A DNA stretch of 22,500 nucleotides from NCBI GenBank assembly GCA_963575745.1, contig CAUYUJ010005007.1:1-22500 (forward strand), in the 5' to 3' direction. The notes beneath the pieces are model-generated. The model had not been told where the DNA came from and ran no database searches. It was given only the letters and a program-made list of their open reading frames with translations. The translations under genes and the position numbers were made by a program. This document shows positions 1-5,999 of this stretch, piece after piece (the first letter of the stretch is position 1; each line of letters opens with the position of its first letter). The stretch comes from Prorocentrum cordatum (Eukaryota > Sar > Dinophyceae > Prorocentrales > Prorocentraceae).

Positions 1-115
1 GGTCGTCGAGCGGCCCCCGGCGAGCGCGGACGGCGAGCTGTTCTTCCCGAGGGGCGCCGACGAGTACGATTTTTTCGTCGACCTCCCATACAGCCCAAGC
101 TGTATAACAGCGGCA
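1..115 (+). CDS. Partial exon of an unrecognised gene (5' end outside window)
   Basis: Read from base 2, this stretch gives a protein-like segment containing the short motifs ELFFPRGADEYDFF and VDLP, with G or C in most third positions (GAC GGC GAG CTG TTC TTC). I recognise no domain. The gene continues off the left edge, so no start codon can be assigned. The frame stays open well beyond base 115, but composition stops looking coding at about 110-115. The following coding segment (132-260) is in another frame, so a very short intron, a non-canonical donor, or an indel must lie between them. The end given here is approximate. The segment belongs with 132-260 and the exons after it. Confidence 0.45.
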
Positions 116-131
116 GGTCACGCCGACGCAG

Positions 132-260
132 GCGGCCGCGCCGGCAGATGTCGCCCATGGGGGCGCGCGGGCGGAGGACGTCGAGGAGGCCGTGCTGACG
201 TGGGCTGCCGAGCGGCCGGCGGCGGCCACGGAAGACGAGTTGTTCTTGGCAGCCGTGCGG
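132..260 (+). CDS. Internal exon, unknown protein, GTGAGA donor
   Basis: The 43 codons here are strongly coding in character: Ala/Glu-rich, with the motifs ARAEDVEEAVLTWAAE and TEDELFLAAVR, and nearly all third positions G or C. An acceptor CGCAG|GCG precedes the exon, and the donor CGG|GTGAGA follows at 261. The exon ends in phase 0. The next plausible acceptor, TTTAG|GTC at 973, continues in the same phase, which supports an intron of 713 bases (261-973). That intron contains TIR-1 copies A and B and a TIR-2 element. No known domain is visible. The product is probably a low-complexity, partly disordered protein; function unknown. Confidence 0.6.
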
Positions 261-284
261 GTGAGAATGGGGGGGTGACCCCAA

Positions 285-470
285 CCCAGACCCCCTCGAG
301 TAATGAAAAAATCATGACGGAAGGTTTTTCTTCATTCTCGGCCTCCTGGGGCCCTCACAGGTCCTCGGGAGCGTCAAGAAACGACTCGGGATGCAAAGCC
401 GGCCATGGGGAAAGGGTCGGGACCTCTGGGGGTCGACATAATGAGAAAATCATTACGTCGGGGGTCTGGG
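285..470 (-). mobile_element. TIR-1 element, copy A (MITE/introner-like, 186 bp)
   Basis: A 186-bp non-coding element bounded by CCCAGACCCCC and its complement GGGGGTCTGGG. It matches copies B, C, D and E along its whole length, including the core GTCGGGACCTCTGGGGGTCG. Taking copy B as forward, this one is reversed. It lies 24 bases after a splice donor, inside intron 261-973. No target-site duplication is evident. It has no coding capacity, so any mobility would depend on a transposase supplied elsewhere. The class (MITE or introner) is inferred from size, termini and position. Confidence 0.85.
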
Positions 471-576
471 GATCGACCCAGCTCGAAAAAGGGCGCGGAA
501 AGATGGGGTCCGGGGAAAGATGGAAAAAGGTCGGCGTAACGAACAACAACATTACGTCGGGGGTTTGGGAACATCT
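471..576 (+). repeat. Shared flank of copy A, ending in a second TIR-1-like terminus
   Basis: The first 45 bases (471-515) are the reverse complement of 2352-2396, which flanks copy D on the corresponding side. The similarity therefore extends past the TIR. The stretch ends with CATTACGTCGGGGGTTTGGG (557-576), a one-base variant of the TIR-1 terminus, so a composite or longer parent element is likely. No gene is seen. Confidence 0.6.
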
Positions 577-636
577 TGTGAAGAAGAGGGCCCTGCTGGC
601 TCCACGAGGGGCCCTCAATGGCACCTCGAATCAGGG

Positions 637-752
637 TGGAGTCGGGCGTGTCCCTCTGCAGGAGGAAGATATTTACAACATCGGCAAAGAACAGATAGTC
701 AGGGGACGGCTTTTCGTCCAACAGCTGCCTGTAGGGCGACACGCCCGACCTA
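637..752. mobile_element. TIR-2 element, copy 1 (116 bp)
   Basis: The inverted ends AGTCGGGCGTGTCCCTCTGC and, on the complement of the right end, AGGTCGGGCGTGTCGCCCTA bound a 116-bp non-coding element. It is flanked by GAATCAGGG (628-636) and GAATCAGAG (753-761), a 9-bp direct repeat with one mismatch that is probably an ageing target-site duplication. A second copy is at 6000-6150. Duplications of 8-9 bp are typical of hAT-like or Mutator-like DNA transposons, but there is no transposase here to decide which. It sits within intron 261-973. Confidence 0.8.
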
Positions 753-782
753 GAATCAGAGCCCTCTTCCTCTTCCCCGATT

Positions 783-968
783 CCCAGACCCCCGAAGTAA
801 TGTTTTTCTCATTATGTCGACCCCCAGAGGTCCCGACCCTTTCCCCATGGCCGGCTTTGCATCCTGAGTCGTTTTTGGACGCTCCCGAGGCCCGGTGAGG
901 GCCCCCAGAGGCCGAAAATGAAGGAAAACCTCCCGTCCTGATTTTTTCACTACTCGAGGGGGTCTGGG
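783..968 (+). mobile_element. TIR-1 element, copy B (186 bp)
   Basis: Begins CCCAGACCCCCGAAGTAATG and ends CTCGAGGGGGTCTGGG, and is the reverse complement of copy A along its length. It lies at the 3' end of the intron. The proposed acceptor TTTAG|GTCGAC (973/974) is only five bases past the element. Copies A and B are head-to-head inverted copies in one intron, so the pre-mRNA could fold them together. Confidence 0.85.
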
Positions 969-973
969 TTTAG

Positions 974-1170
974 GTCGACTCCCATTACCCTCCGCCCGAG
1001 GCAGGGGAGGGCGCCGCGAGGCCGGCGCGAGCCCCCCCCGCGGCGCCGACCGCGCCGGCCGACGAGCCGTCCTCGCCACGGGACGCCGTGCGGAGGTCGT
1101 CGAGCTCCCAGCTGGCAGCCAGCCTAGTGGCCTCGGCGGCGCCGGTGCTGCCACAGGATGGCGCCCTAAG
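974..1170 (+). CDS. Internal exon, Pro/Ala/Ser-rich, continues across an element insertion
   Basis: Starting at the acceptor TTTAG|GTC, the frame is open and continuous in phase with exon 132-260. It encodes an Ala/Pro-rich linker followed by the motifs DEPSSPRDAVRRSSSSQL and APVLPQDGALRMQ, and third positions are G/C-rich. A different acceptor at 1004 (GGCAG|GGG) would not keep phase with the preceding exon, so 974 is preferred. A TIR-3 element interrupts the coding sequence after 1177. The host reading frame resumes beyond it with the duplicated bases AAGGATGCAG. The exon end at 1170 assumes a GA-AG intron (1171-1329). If the element is not spliced, the exon is continuous to 1455. Function unknown. 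Confidence 0.6.
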
Positions 1171-1177
1171 GATGCAG

Positions 1178-1326
1178 GAGGGGAGAAAACACACAGAGAC
1201 ACAATTCATCGGCGATCCTCAGAAGATATGGGAAAACATGGGAAGTGGGGGGGAAGACAGAAACCCAGAAAATATGGGGAATCTTTTTATGTGTGCGTAT
1301 CTATTTGTGTGTCATGGGGCCCCTTC
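1178..1326. mobile_element. TIR-3 element, copy 1, inserted in a coding exon
   Basis: A 149-bp element beginning GAGGGGAGAAAACACACAG and ending TGTGTCATGGGGCCCCTTC. It is flanked on both sides by the perfect 10-bp direct repeat AAGGATGCAG (1168-1177 and 1327-1336). Imperfect inverted ends pair GAGGGG with CCCCTTC and the CACACAGAGACAC region with the GTGTGCGTATC region. Element plus one duplication is 159 bp, a multiple of three, and the host frame is open straight through. The only ways to remove exactly this length with an AG acceptor give a GA-AG intron (for example 1171-1329, with AG|G at the acceptor). A related copy is at 5687-5846. Confidence 0.85.
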
Positions 1327-1329
1327 AAG

Positions 1330-1455
1330 GATGCAGCGCGCGAGCTCCCTGCCGCTGGAGGACCTCGAGCGGCAGCTCCAGCAGCTGCGGGCGCACGGGG
1401 GCGACGGCGGGGCCACCGGCCGGGCCAGCAGCGGCGGCAGCAGCGTCGAGCTCCG
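1330..1455 (+). CDS. Internal exon after the TIR-3 insertion, short coiled-coil-like segment
   Basis: This continues the frame of 974-1170 with the motif SSLPLEDLERQLQQLRAH, a leucine-spaced amphipathic stretch that looks like a short coiled coil. A Gly/Ser/Ala-rich tail ending GGSSVELR follows. Codons are strongly G/C-ending. The donor CG|GTGAGC lies at 1455/1456, and the TGA overlapping it would be a stop only if the donor is unused. The exon ends two bases into a codon, which fits the one-base phase required by the exon starting at 2573 (or 2585). The product is unrecognised. Confidence 0.6.
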
Positions 1456-1520
1456 GTGAGCCGCGGGCCAGCTGCGGCCAATCACCGGCACGAGAGCGCG
1501 GGCGGCGTCGGCCCGAGAGA

Positions 1521-1786
1521 GGGGGGGCGGGGAGGAAGGAGTGAGGGAGCAGAGAGGGACCCAGACCCCCGACGTCATGATTTTTTCATGACGTCGACCC
1601 CCAGAGATCCCGACCCATTCCCCGGGACCGGTGTTGCATCCTGAGCCGTTTTTTGGACGCTCCCGAGGCCCGGTGAGGGCCCCCGGAGGCCGAAAATGAT
1701 GGAAAAAACGCCCGTCGTGTTTTTTTCATTACTCGAGGGGATCTGGGGGGGGGGCGGGGAGGAAGGAGTGAGGGAGCAGAGAGGGA
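1521..1786. repeat. Perfect 39-bp direct repeats bracketing TIR-1 copy C
   Basis: Bases 1521-1559 and 1748-1786 are identical: a purine-rich 39-mer beginning GGGGGGGCGGGGAGGAAGGA and ending GAGAGGGA. They abut copy C (1560-1747) exactly on both sides. This is much longer than the target duplications usual for DNA transposons. It may instead reflect local tandem duplication or a break-repair type of insertion. Confidence 0.9.
1560..1747 (+). mobile_element. TIR-1 element, copy C (188 bp)
   Basis: Begins CCCAGACCCCCGACGTCATG and ends TACTCGAGGGGATCTGGG. It is similar to copies B and D throughout. The subterminal 11-bp hairpin CGACGTCATGA / TCATGACGTCG (1570-1596, 5-base loop) is perfect here, although its sequence differs from that of the other copies. 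It lies in the intron that starts at 1456. Confidence 0.85.
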
Positions 1787-1800
1787 GGAGGATCCCTTTC

Positions 1801-1860
1801 CCCAGACCCCCTCGCGCTGTGAGACAATCTCGGAGCGCGTCTTGGCGTCGGGGGTCTGGG
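1801..1860. mobile_element. 60-bp minimal element with TIR-1 termini
   Basis: Exactly 60 bases run from CCCAGACCCCC to GGGGGTCTGGG, with a perfect 11-bp inverted repeat. The interior is not obviously related to the TIR-1 core. It could be an internally deleted derivative or a hairpin-only relic. It lies 14 bases after the second 39-bp repeat of copy C and immediately before a long pyrimidine tract. Confidence 0.65.
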
Positions 1861-2082
1861 CCCCTCTCTCCCTCTCCTTCTCCCTCTCTCGCTTTCTCGC
1901 TCCTCCCTCTTCCTGTTCCTGTTCCCTCTCCCTCTCCCTCTCCCTCTCCCTCTCCCTCTCCCCGCTCCCCCTCCCTCTCCCTCTTCCTCTCCCTCCCTCC
2001 CTCCCTCTCCCTCCCTCTCCCTCCCTCCCTCTCCCTCCCTCTCCCTCCCTCCCTCTCCCTCTCCCTCCCTCTCTCTCTTCCT
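1861..2082 (+). repeat. CT/CCCTCT polypyrimidine tract (~220 bp)
   Basis: An almost pure pyrimidine run on the plus strand made of CCCTCT and CCTCCCT units, including near-perfect tandem stretches. It lies upstream of a possible acceptor CGGCCAG|C at 2115, so it could serve as an unusually long polypyrimidine tract. As duplex DNA, such mirror-symmetric purine/pyrimidine tracts can form triplexes. No gene. Confidence 0.9.
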
Positions 2083-2115
2083 GCGGTCTCACCCTGCTTC
2101 TCCTCCCGCGGCCAG

Positions 2116-2230
2116 CGACTCCGGGGGCGAGCGCCCCGGTGGGGTCGCCTGGCGCGCTCGCTTGATCACCCCCCCGCTCGGGGGCAAACGCCCTGAGCGG
2201 GGGCATGGCCGCGTCAGGATGACCCTCAGG
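2116..2230 (+). CDS. Possible small exon (weak)
   Basis: After the acceptor-like CGGCCAG at 2115, one leading base would complete the codon left by donor 1455. The frame then reads through motifs such as SGGERPGGVAWRARL before running into a GA microsatellite and a stop. Composition is only moderately coding-like, all three frames are Arg/Gly/Pro-rich, and no clear donor is seen. The neighbouring exons can join without it. It is reported as a possibility only. Confidence 0.2.
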
Positions 2231-2232
2231 CC

Positions 2233-2254
2233 GAGAGAGAGAGAGAGAGAGAGA
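2233..2254. repeat. (GA)n microsatellite
   Basis: About eleven GA units followed by an A/G-rich taper. The bases from here to 2351 show nothing further. Confidence 0.85.
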
Positions 2255-2396
2255 AAGGGAGAGTGGGAGAGGATGCCCTGAGATCCGACGTTGGACGGGA
2301 CAAAGTGCAGTATCGCAGGGAAGAACGGGGGAACAAAAAGCCCAGCCGGAGCGCCGGACCCCATCTTTCCGCGCCCTTTTTCGAGCTGGGTCGATC

Positions 2397-2582
2397 CCCA
2401 GACCCCCGACGTAATGATTGTTTCATCATGTCACCCCCCAGAGGTCCCGACCCTTTCCCCATGGCCGGCTTTGCATCCCGAGTCGTTTTTTGACGCTCCC
2501 GAGGCCCGGTGAGGGCCCCCGGAGGCCGAGAATTAAGAAAAACCTTCCGTCCTGATTTGTTCATGACTCGAGGGGCTCTGCG
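2397..2582 (+). mobile_element. TIR-1 element, copy D (186 bp), 3' end at an exon boundary
   Basis: Begins CCCAGACCCCCGACGTAATG. The right terminus is slightly decayed (CTCGAGGGGCTCTGCG instead of ...GGTCTGGG). The 45 bases upstream (2352-2396) repeat, inverted, the flank of copy A, so this is part of a larger inverted duplication. The following coding segment begins inside or immediately after the right terminus: the acceptors ACTCGAG|GGG (2572/2573) and CTGCGAG|CGAG (2584/2585) both keep phase with donor 1455. Confidence 0.85.
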
Positions 2583-2960
2583 AGCGAGGTGCACTTTGCC
2601 CACGCGGCGGCCGACAGCCCTCGAAGGAGAGAAGCCTGCATACCGCGAGCAGGATTCCAGACGTCGTCGTACAAGGAGGACGGGGTCGCGACCCTCCCAG
2701 GGGACGAGCAGTTTGAGACCCCCCCCCAGGGCGGCCAGGAAGGGGCGGCCTCCTCCTCCTCCTCCTCTTCCTCCTCCTCCTCCTCCTCTTCCTCCTCCTT
2801 CTCCTCCTCCTCCTCCTCCTCCGCCTCCTCCTCCTCCTGCTCAGACCCCGCTGGGACCCCCCAATACAGCTCAAGTCAGACCCCCCCCCCAATCGGACCA
2901 CCACCCATGTGTTTTTGTTGCCAATTTCACCCGGGCGCGCCTGCGCGCGACTGCCACTGA
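2573..2960 (+). CDS. Probable last exon with poly-Ser tract
   Basis: With phase taken from donor 1455, this frame encodes motifs including SEVHFAHAAADSPRRREA, AGFQTSSYKEDGVATLPGDE and QFETPPQGGQEG. It then runs into an in-frame TCC tract giving poly-Ser, followed by a tail with PPPMCFCCQF and a stop at 2958-2960. Up to the TCC tract the codon use is strongly coding. Beyond it the evidence is weaker, so the exon may end near 2745. The start (2573 or 2585) would use an acceptor within or at the edge of TIR-1 copy D. The product is unknown. The poly-Ser tract is a codon-level consequence of the microsatellite. Confidence 0.5.
2751..2840 (+). repeat. (TCC)n microsatellite
   Basis: About 30 TCC units with scattered TTC, CGC and TGC variants, overlapping the probable poly-Ser part of the preceding exon. 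It reads as GGA on the minus strand. Confidence 0.95.
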
Positions 2961-3030
2961 CCCAGGCGCCCTGGGGGACGGAGGGGACTCTCCAACCGCC
3001 GGAATCAACAGAAAGTGCCGCTAGCATTTG

Positions 3031-3110
3031 GGAAGGAGGAGGAGAAGGAGGAGGAGTAGGAGGAGGAGGAGATGGAGGAGGAGATGGAGGAGAGAGAGAG
3101 AGAGAGAGAC
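3031..3110 (+). repeat. (GGA)n then (GA)n microsatellite
   Basis: Interrupted GGA triplets followed by about ten GA units. Purine-rich on the plus strand, opposite in polarity to the tract at 2751-2840, 200 bp away. Confidence 0.9.
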
Positions 3111-4029
3111 GGACAGAAAAAAACTGGTGGGGCTCCCTGCGGATCTCTCTTGGATCTGGGCTAGGCACCCCTGGCGACGCCTCTGGCGCTGCCCTCGGCG
3201 CAGATCCAAAAGATCCGCGCGGACCGTCGGAAGTTTGTGCTTATGCAGTTGCTTCTTCTGCTAATCTCGCAGCGGGGGCTTATCCATGTCCTCCGCCTGG
3301 GAATGCGATCGCCCTGGGCCTCGGGAAGCACTGGGTATGGATATACTTGGGCCCCAGTGGGCCCAAGTAGAGTTGAATGAGAAACGCCGCAACAACAGTG
3401 CGCAAGGACCTAATTCTCTCCTCCCCCCCGGCCGTTTTATTGGCAAGCATTGCGTCCGAGATTTCGGGTCCCGGATTTTTCCACCCCCGCTTCTCAAGGG
3501 AGCGCTCGTTCCACATTAGGGCAAAAGGGGCGAAAAGGGAGTCCTGAGAAGTGGTTCCCCAACGTTTGTTGCAATGCTTTTCCCTGAAAGGTTTTGTCCC
3601 ACCGCCCCTTGCGGTCCCAGACATGGGTTCTTTCGCGGTAGATCTGTCGCCGCGCCGTTTGTTCCGACGCGCGGCCTTACGTCTTGGGGAGGGCGCCGCG
3701 GCCACCAGGGCAAACTCCGCCTCGGGCGCGGCGGGTTTGCCGTGGGGCTTGCCGCGGCGGCAACCTCGTCTCTCTGGGGCGCGGGATGCAGGGGTTGGCC
3801 GTGGGTTCGCCGTGGTGCCAGCGTCGTCCAAATGGCACGTCGACATATGAGCGAAGCTAGACAAGTGTTCGTCTGCGCCGGCATTGGCGCGTCAGTTGCA
3901 CGCGTAAGGTCGCGCGTGTGCGCTCGTGTCTCCCTTGTAGCGTGCCGGGCCAGCGGCCCGCGCAAGCCACGTCGCAAGGTCGTCATGTCATCTCTCGTGA
4001 GACCAATTTTTTCGTCGTCCATTAATGGA
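3111..4029. other. Gene-poor stretch with ambiguous open frames on both strands
   Basis: No splice-bounded exon is convincing. Two regions have protein-like composition. On the minus strand, a 194-codon open frame (3280-3864) contains the motifs TTSQDSLFAPFALMWNERS and NPGPEISDAMLANKTAGG. On the plus strand, 3620-3850 contains DMGSFAVDLSPRRLFRRAAL. They overlap, so at most one is real. I recognise neither. GC-rich DNA without simple repeats can keep such frames open by chance. Confidence 0.25.
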
Positions 4030-4216
4030 GGATGACGATTAATAAATGACCGGGGGTCGTGTTCACGCGGCGGCGCCCGAGATGACGATTAGAAAAAACC
4101 GGCCGCGGGCTGGAGAACTATGTTTTAAACCGTTCTCCTCCAGTCAGGAAATTGTGCAGAAATAGCGGCAAACTATGTTTTTAATCGTTCGCCCCATTTT
4201 TTATGAATCGTCATCC
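4030..4216. mobile_element. 187-bp TIR element unrelated to TIR-1/2/3
   Basis: The inverted ends GGATGACGATTAATAAATGA and, on the complement of the right end, GGATGACGATTCATAAAAAA bound the element. Internally it is built from direct repeats: GATGACGATTA recurs at 4081, and AACTATGTTTTAAACCGTTC (4116-4135) recurs as AACTATGTTTTTAATCGTTC (4171-4190). It is AT-richer than its surroundings. The flanks CATTAATG and CATTATG are similar but not identical, so a target duplication is uncertain. No coding capacity. Confidence 0.65.
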
Positions 4217-4451
4217 CGCATTATGTGAGCTCGTGATGAGCACAAACAAGGCCCCCCATCCTTTGGGCTGATGAATAGACCCCCGCGGGGGCCGAACCGT
4301 GTTTTCATCGCGCGCGCTCCAGGTGGCCGTCGCGGGCGCTCCCGAGGGGATCGTGAATACCCACCCCTGCGCGGCAGCCTCAAAGCGGTTGCTTTTCGCA
4401 TAGGAATTGTTATCGGAATCGCCCTCGTCACGCTTGCCCTTCTCAGGCTGA

Positions 4452-4560
4452 TCGCCGCCGCCGTCGTCCTTCGCCGTCGGCGTCGCCGCCGTCGTCGTCG
4501 TCGTCGTCGTCGCCGTTCGCCCTCCGCCGTCGCCGTCGCCGTCGCCGTCGTCGTCGCTGT
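4452..4560 (+). repeat. (CGT/CGC)n trinucleotide repeat
   Basis: Runs of CGC, CGT and GTC triplets. They give poly-Arg or poly-Val frames on the plus strand and poly-Asp on the minus strand, so open frames through here carry little weight. Confidence 0.9.
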
Positions 4561-4569
4561 AGTGGAGGG

Positions 4570-4935
4570 GAGAGAGGGTGGGAAAAGGAGAATGAGGAGC
4601 CCTTTTCCTCCTGCCTGTTCCGCTCCTCCCCCTCTCTTCTTCTTTTTGTTTGTAGCCATGTCCGCACCGCCCGCCAGCCGAGGCGCCTCTTTCCCCCGCC
4701 TCCTCTTTCTCGCCCCGCTATATCGGAGGCGATGGTGTCCTCCGATGAAGCGGCGCCGCATGCGTCGCGCCTGTCGCCCCCCTGCAGTCGGCCAGCGTCG
4801 GCGCTAATCACGGGCGCCGCCGCCGCCGCGTGTTTCAATTTGGCGGGCGCCCCCCCCCCAGGATTCGCCCACGCAGGGGAACTTTTGTTCGAATCACGCG
4901 CACCCAAGCTTTTGTTAGTCACAAGCTGACAATAT
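4570..4935 (-). CDS. Possible minus-strand exon (weak)
   Basis: On the minus strand, the frame across roughly 4640-4800 reads motifs such as DACGAASSEDTIASDIAG and LGWRAVRTWLQTKRRREGEE, with balanced composition unlike the flanking poly-Arg frames. A minus-strand CTGCAG|GGG could be an acceptor. No family is recognised, the frame runs into the trinucleotide repeat downstream, and no clear donor is visible. It may be a real exon fragment or chance. Boundaries are approximate. Confidence 0.22.
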
Positions 4936-4965
4936 GGTGCGTCGAGAACAAGCGGCGCGGCGGAT

Positions 4966-5115
4966 GGGCCCCAGAGGTCCGGACCACTTGCCCAGGGCCG
5001 GCTTCGCCCTCGCTTTTCTGACGGTCCCGCGAGGCCCGGCGATGGCCCCCGGACTCCGGAAACGGTCCCAAACCCGCGACCCCAATTTTCTTGGAGCGTC
5101 GGATGTCTGGGGATC
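4966..5115 (+). mobile_element. Diverged TIR-1-like copy
   Basis: Shares the ordered core blocks of TIR-1 (CCCCAGAGGTCCGGACC, CCGGCTT, TGACGGTCCCGCGAGGCCCGG, GGCCCCCGG) and ends GTCTGGGGATC, like copy A and its flank. The left terminus is not recognisable. It is older than copies A-E. Confidence 0.55.
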
Positions 5116-5336
5116 AATCCCCGCCTCGCAGATCTCGCGGCCTCGGTTGGCGGGAGGCCTGCCCCGCACTGTCTCAGGGAAGGCCTGCCCCCCCTTCCTG
5201 GGCGAGCAGGCTGGGCCCTGGACGGCACCGTCGTCTTTCCCCCTCCTCCGCGCCCTTTCCTGGTCGTCCGCCAACGCGGTGGATGGAACACGGGAAGAGG
5301 AGGACCCAGAGGTTCGACACCCCAACGCAAATCGTG

Positions 5337-5470
5337 GCGGCGGGTTTGGGGCCGTTTGCGGCCTCCGGGGGCCCTCGCCGGGCTTTTGGAACGTCAAGGA
5401 TCGCCTCGATCGGTACGACGGCCCGGCCCCGGGGGGCAGTGGTCAGGACCTCAGGGGCCCGTTGTCCGCC
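5337..5470 (-). mobile_element. Diverged TIR-1-like copy, reversed
   Basis: Shares the reversed core (GGCCTCCGGGGGCCCTCGCC, then ACGTCAAGGATCG and GTCAGGACCTCAGGGG) with TIR-1. Termini are decayed, and the boundaries are estimates. Confidence 0.5.
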
Positions 5471-5528
5471 AACACGGAGGATGGTGCGAGGGAAGCGGAG
5501 GAGGAGGAGACGAGGGGGCGGCGATGAT

Positions 5529-5885
5529 CCCAGACCCCATCGGGTCATGGAACAATCCTGGCGGCCAGTTTTTCATTGTGTTCGGTTTCCGGCCCTTGCC
5601 GGGCCTCGGGGCCGCCAAAAAGCGGATCAGGATGAGAACCCTGTCCTTGGGGGATGGGTCGAGACTTTTGGGGTCGAGGTTATCCAGAAGGGAACAAAAA
5701 CACACAGACACAATGAATCCTCGATTCCCCTGAGAAATACGGGAAGTATGGGGAGTGGGGGGGGAAACGCAAACCACAACGTATGGGAAAAGGTGGGCAA
5801 TCTTGTTTTGTTGTGTCTGTTCATTTGTGTGGCCCAGGCCCCCTTCAATGGTGAAAAACGAAAGGCATGACGTCGGGGGGCTGTG
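5529..5885 (-). mobile_element. Diverged TIR-1 copy split by a nested TIR-3 element
   Basis: Starts CCCAGACCCCATCGGGTCAT and ends CATGACGTCGGGGGGCTG, with recognisable reversed TIR-1 core sequence between (GGCCTCGGGGCCGCCAAAAA, GGGTCGAGACTTTTGGGGTC). The span is 357 bp. Removing the nested 160-bp element leaves 197 bp, close to the 186-189 bp of intact copies. This gives a relative age: TIR-1 landed here before TIR-3. Confidence 0.65.
5687..5846. mobile_element. TIR-3 element, copy 2 (160 bp), nested
   Basis: Begins GAAGGGAACAAAAACACACA and ends TTGTGTGGCCCAGGCCCCCTTC. The terminal GAAGGG and CCCTTC are inverted, as are CACACAGACACAA and TTGTGTCTG nearby. It is alignable with copy 1 (1178-1326) through CACACAGACACAAT, AAATACGGGAAG and GGGAGTGGGGGGG. 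No target duplication is evident. Confidence 0.75.
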
Positions 5886-5999
5886 TCCGCCGACGCGGGG
5901 GAATGGAGCGGGGGAGGCGGAGGACACGGGAAGAGGGGGAGGCGATGATGGTTGGGCAGCGAGGGGTTGGCGGGAGGACGGGGGGGGGGAGCTCTAGTT
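5886..5999. other. G-rich spacer, nothing recognised
   Basis: Purine/G-rich sequence without a convincing frame. It ends with CTCTAGTT (5992-5999), the left target duplication of the next element. Confidence 0.6.

Noticed and set aside
200-898. A 232-codon plus-strand frame running through 285-470 and 637-752
   Set aside because: It reads through a splice donor, two mobile elements and their flanks. The coding signal before 260 is in another frame.
3243-3380. Short plus-strand frame with a Leu-rich start (LMQLLLLLISQRG)
   Set aside because: Only 45 codons, with no acceptor or donor in phase; overlapping frames look equally plausible.
4875-4915. TTCGAATC resembling a tRNA T-loop
   Set aside because: The bases on either side cannot form the five-pair T stem, and no acceptor or anticodon arm is present.
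4443-5330. A 295-codon minus-strand frame
   Set aside because: It ends in poly-Arg/Asp from a CGT repeat and begins in a TIR-1-like copy. Only the middle was kept, as a weak exon.
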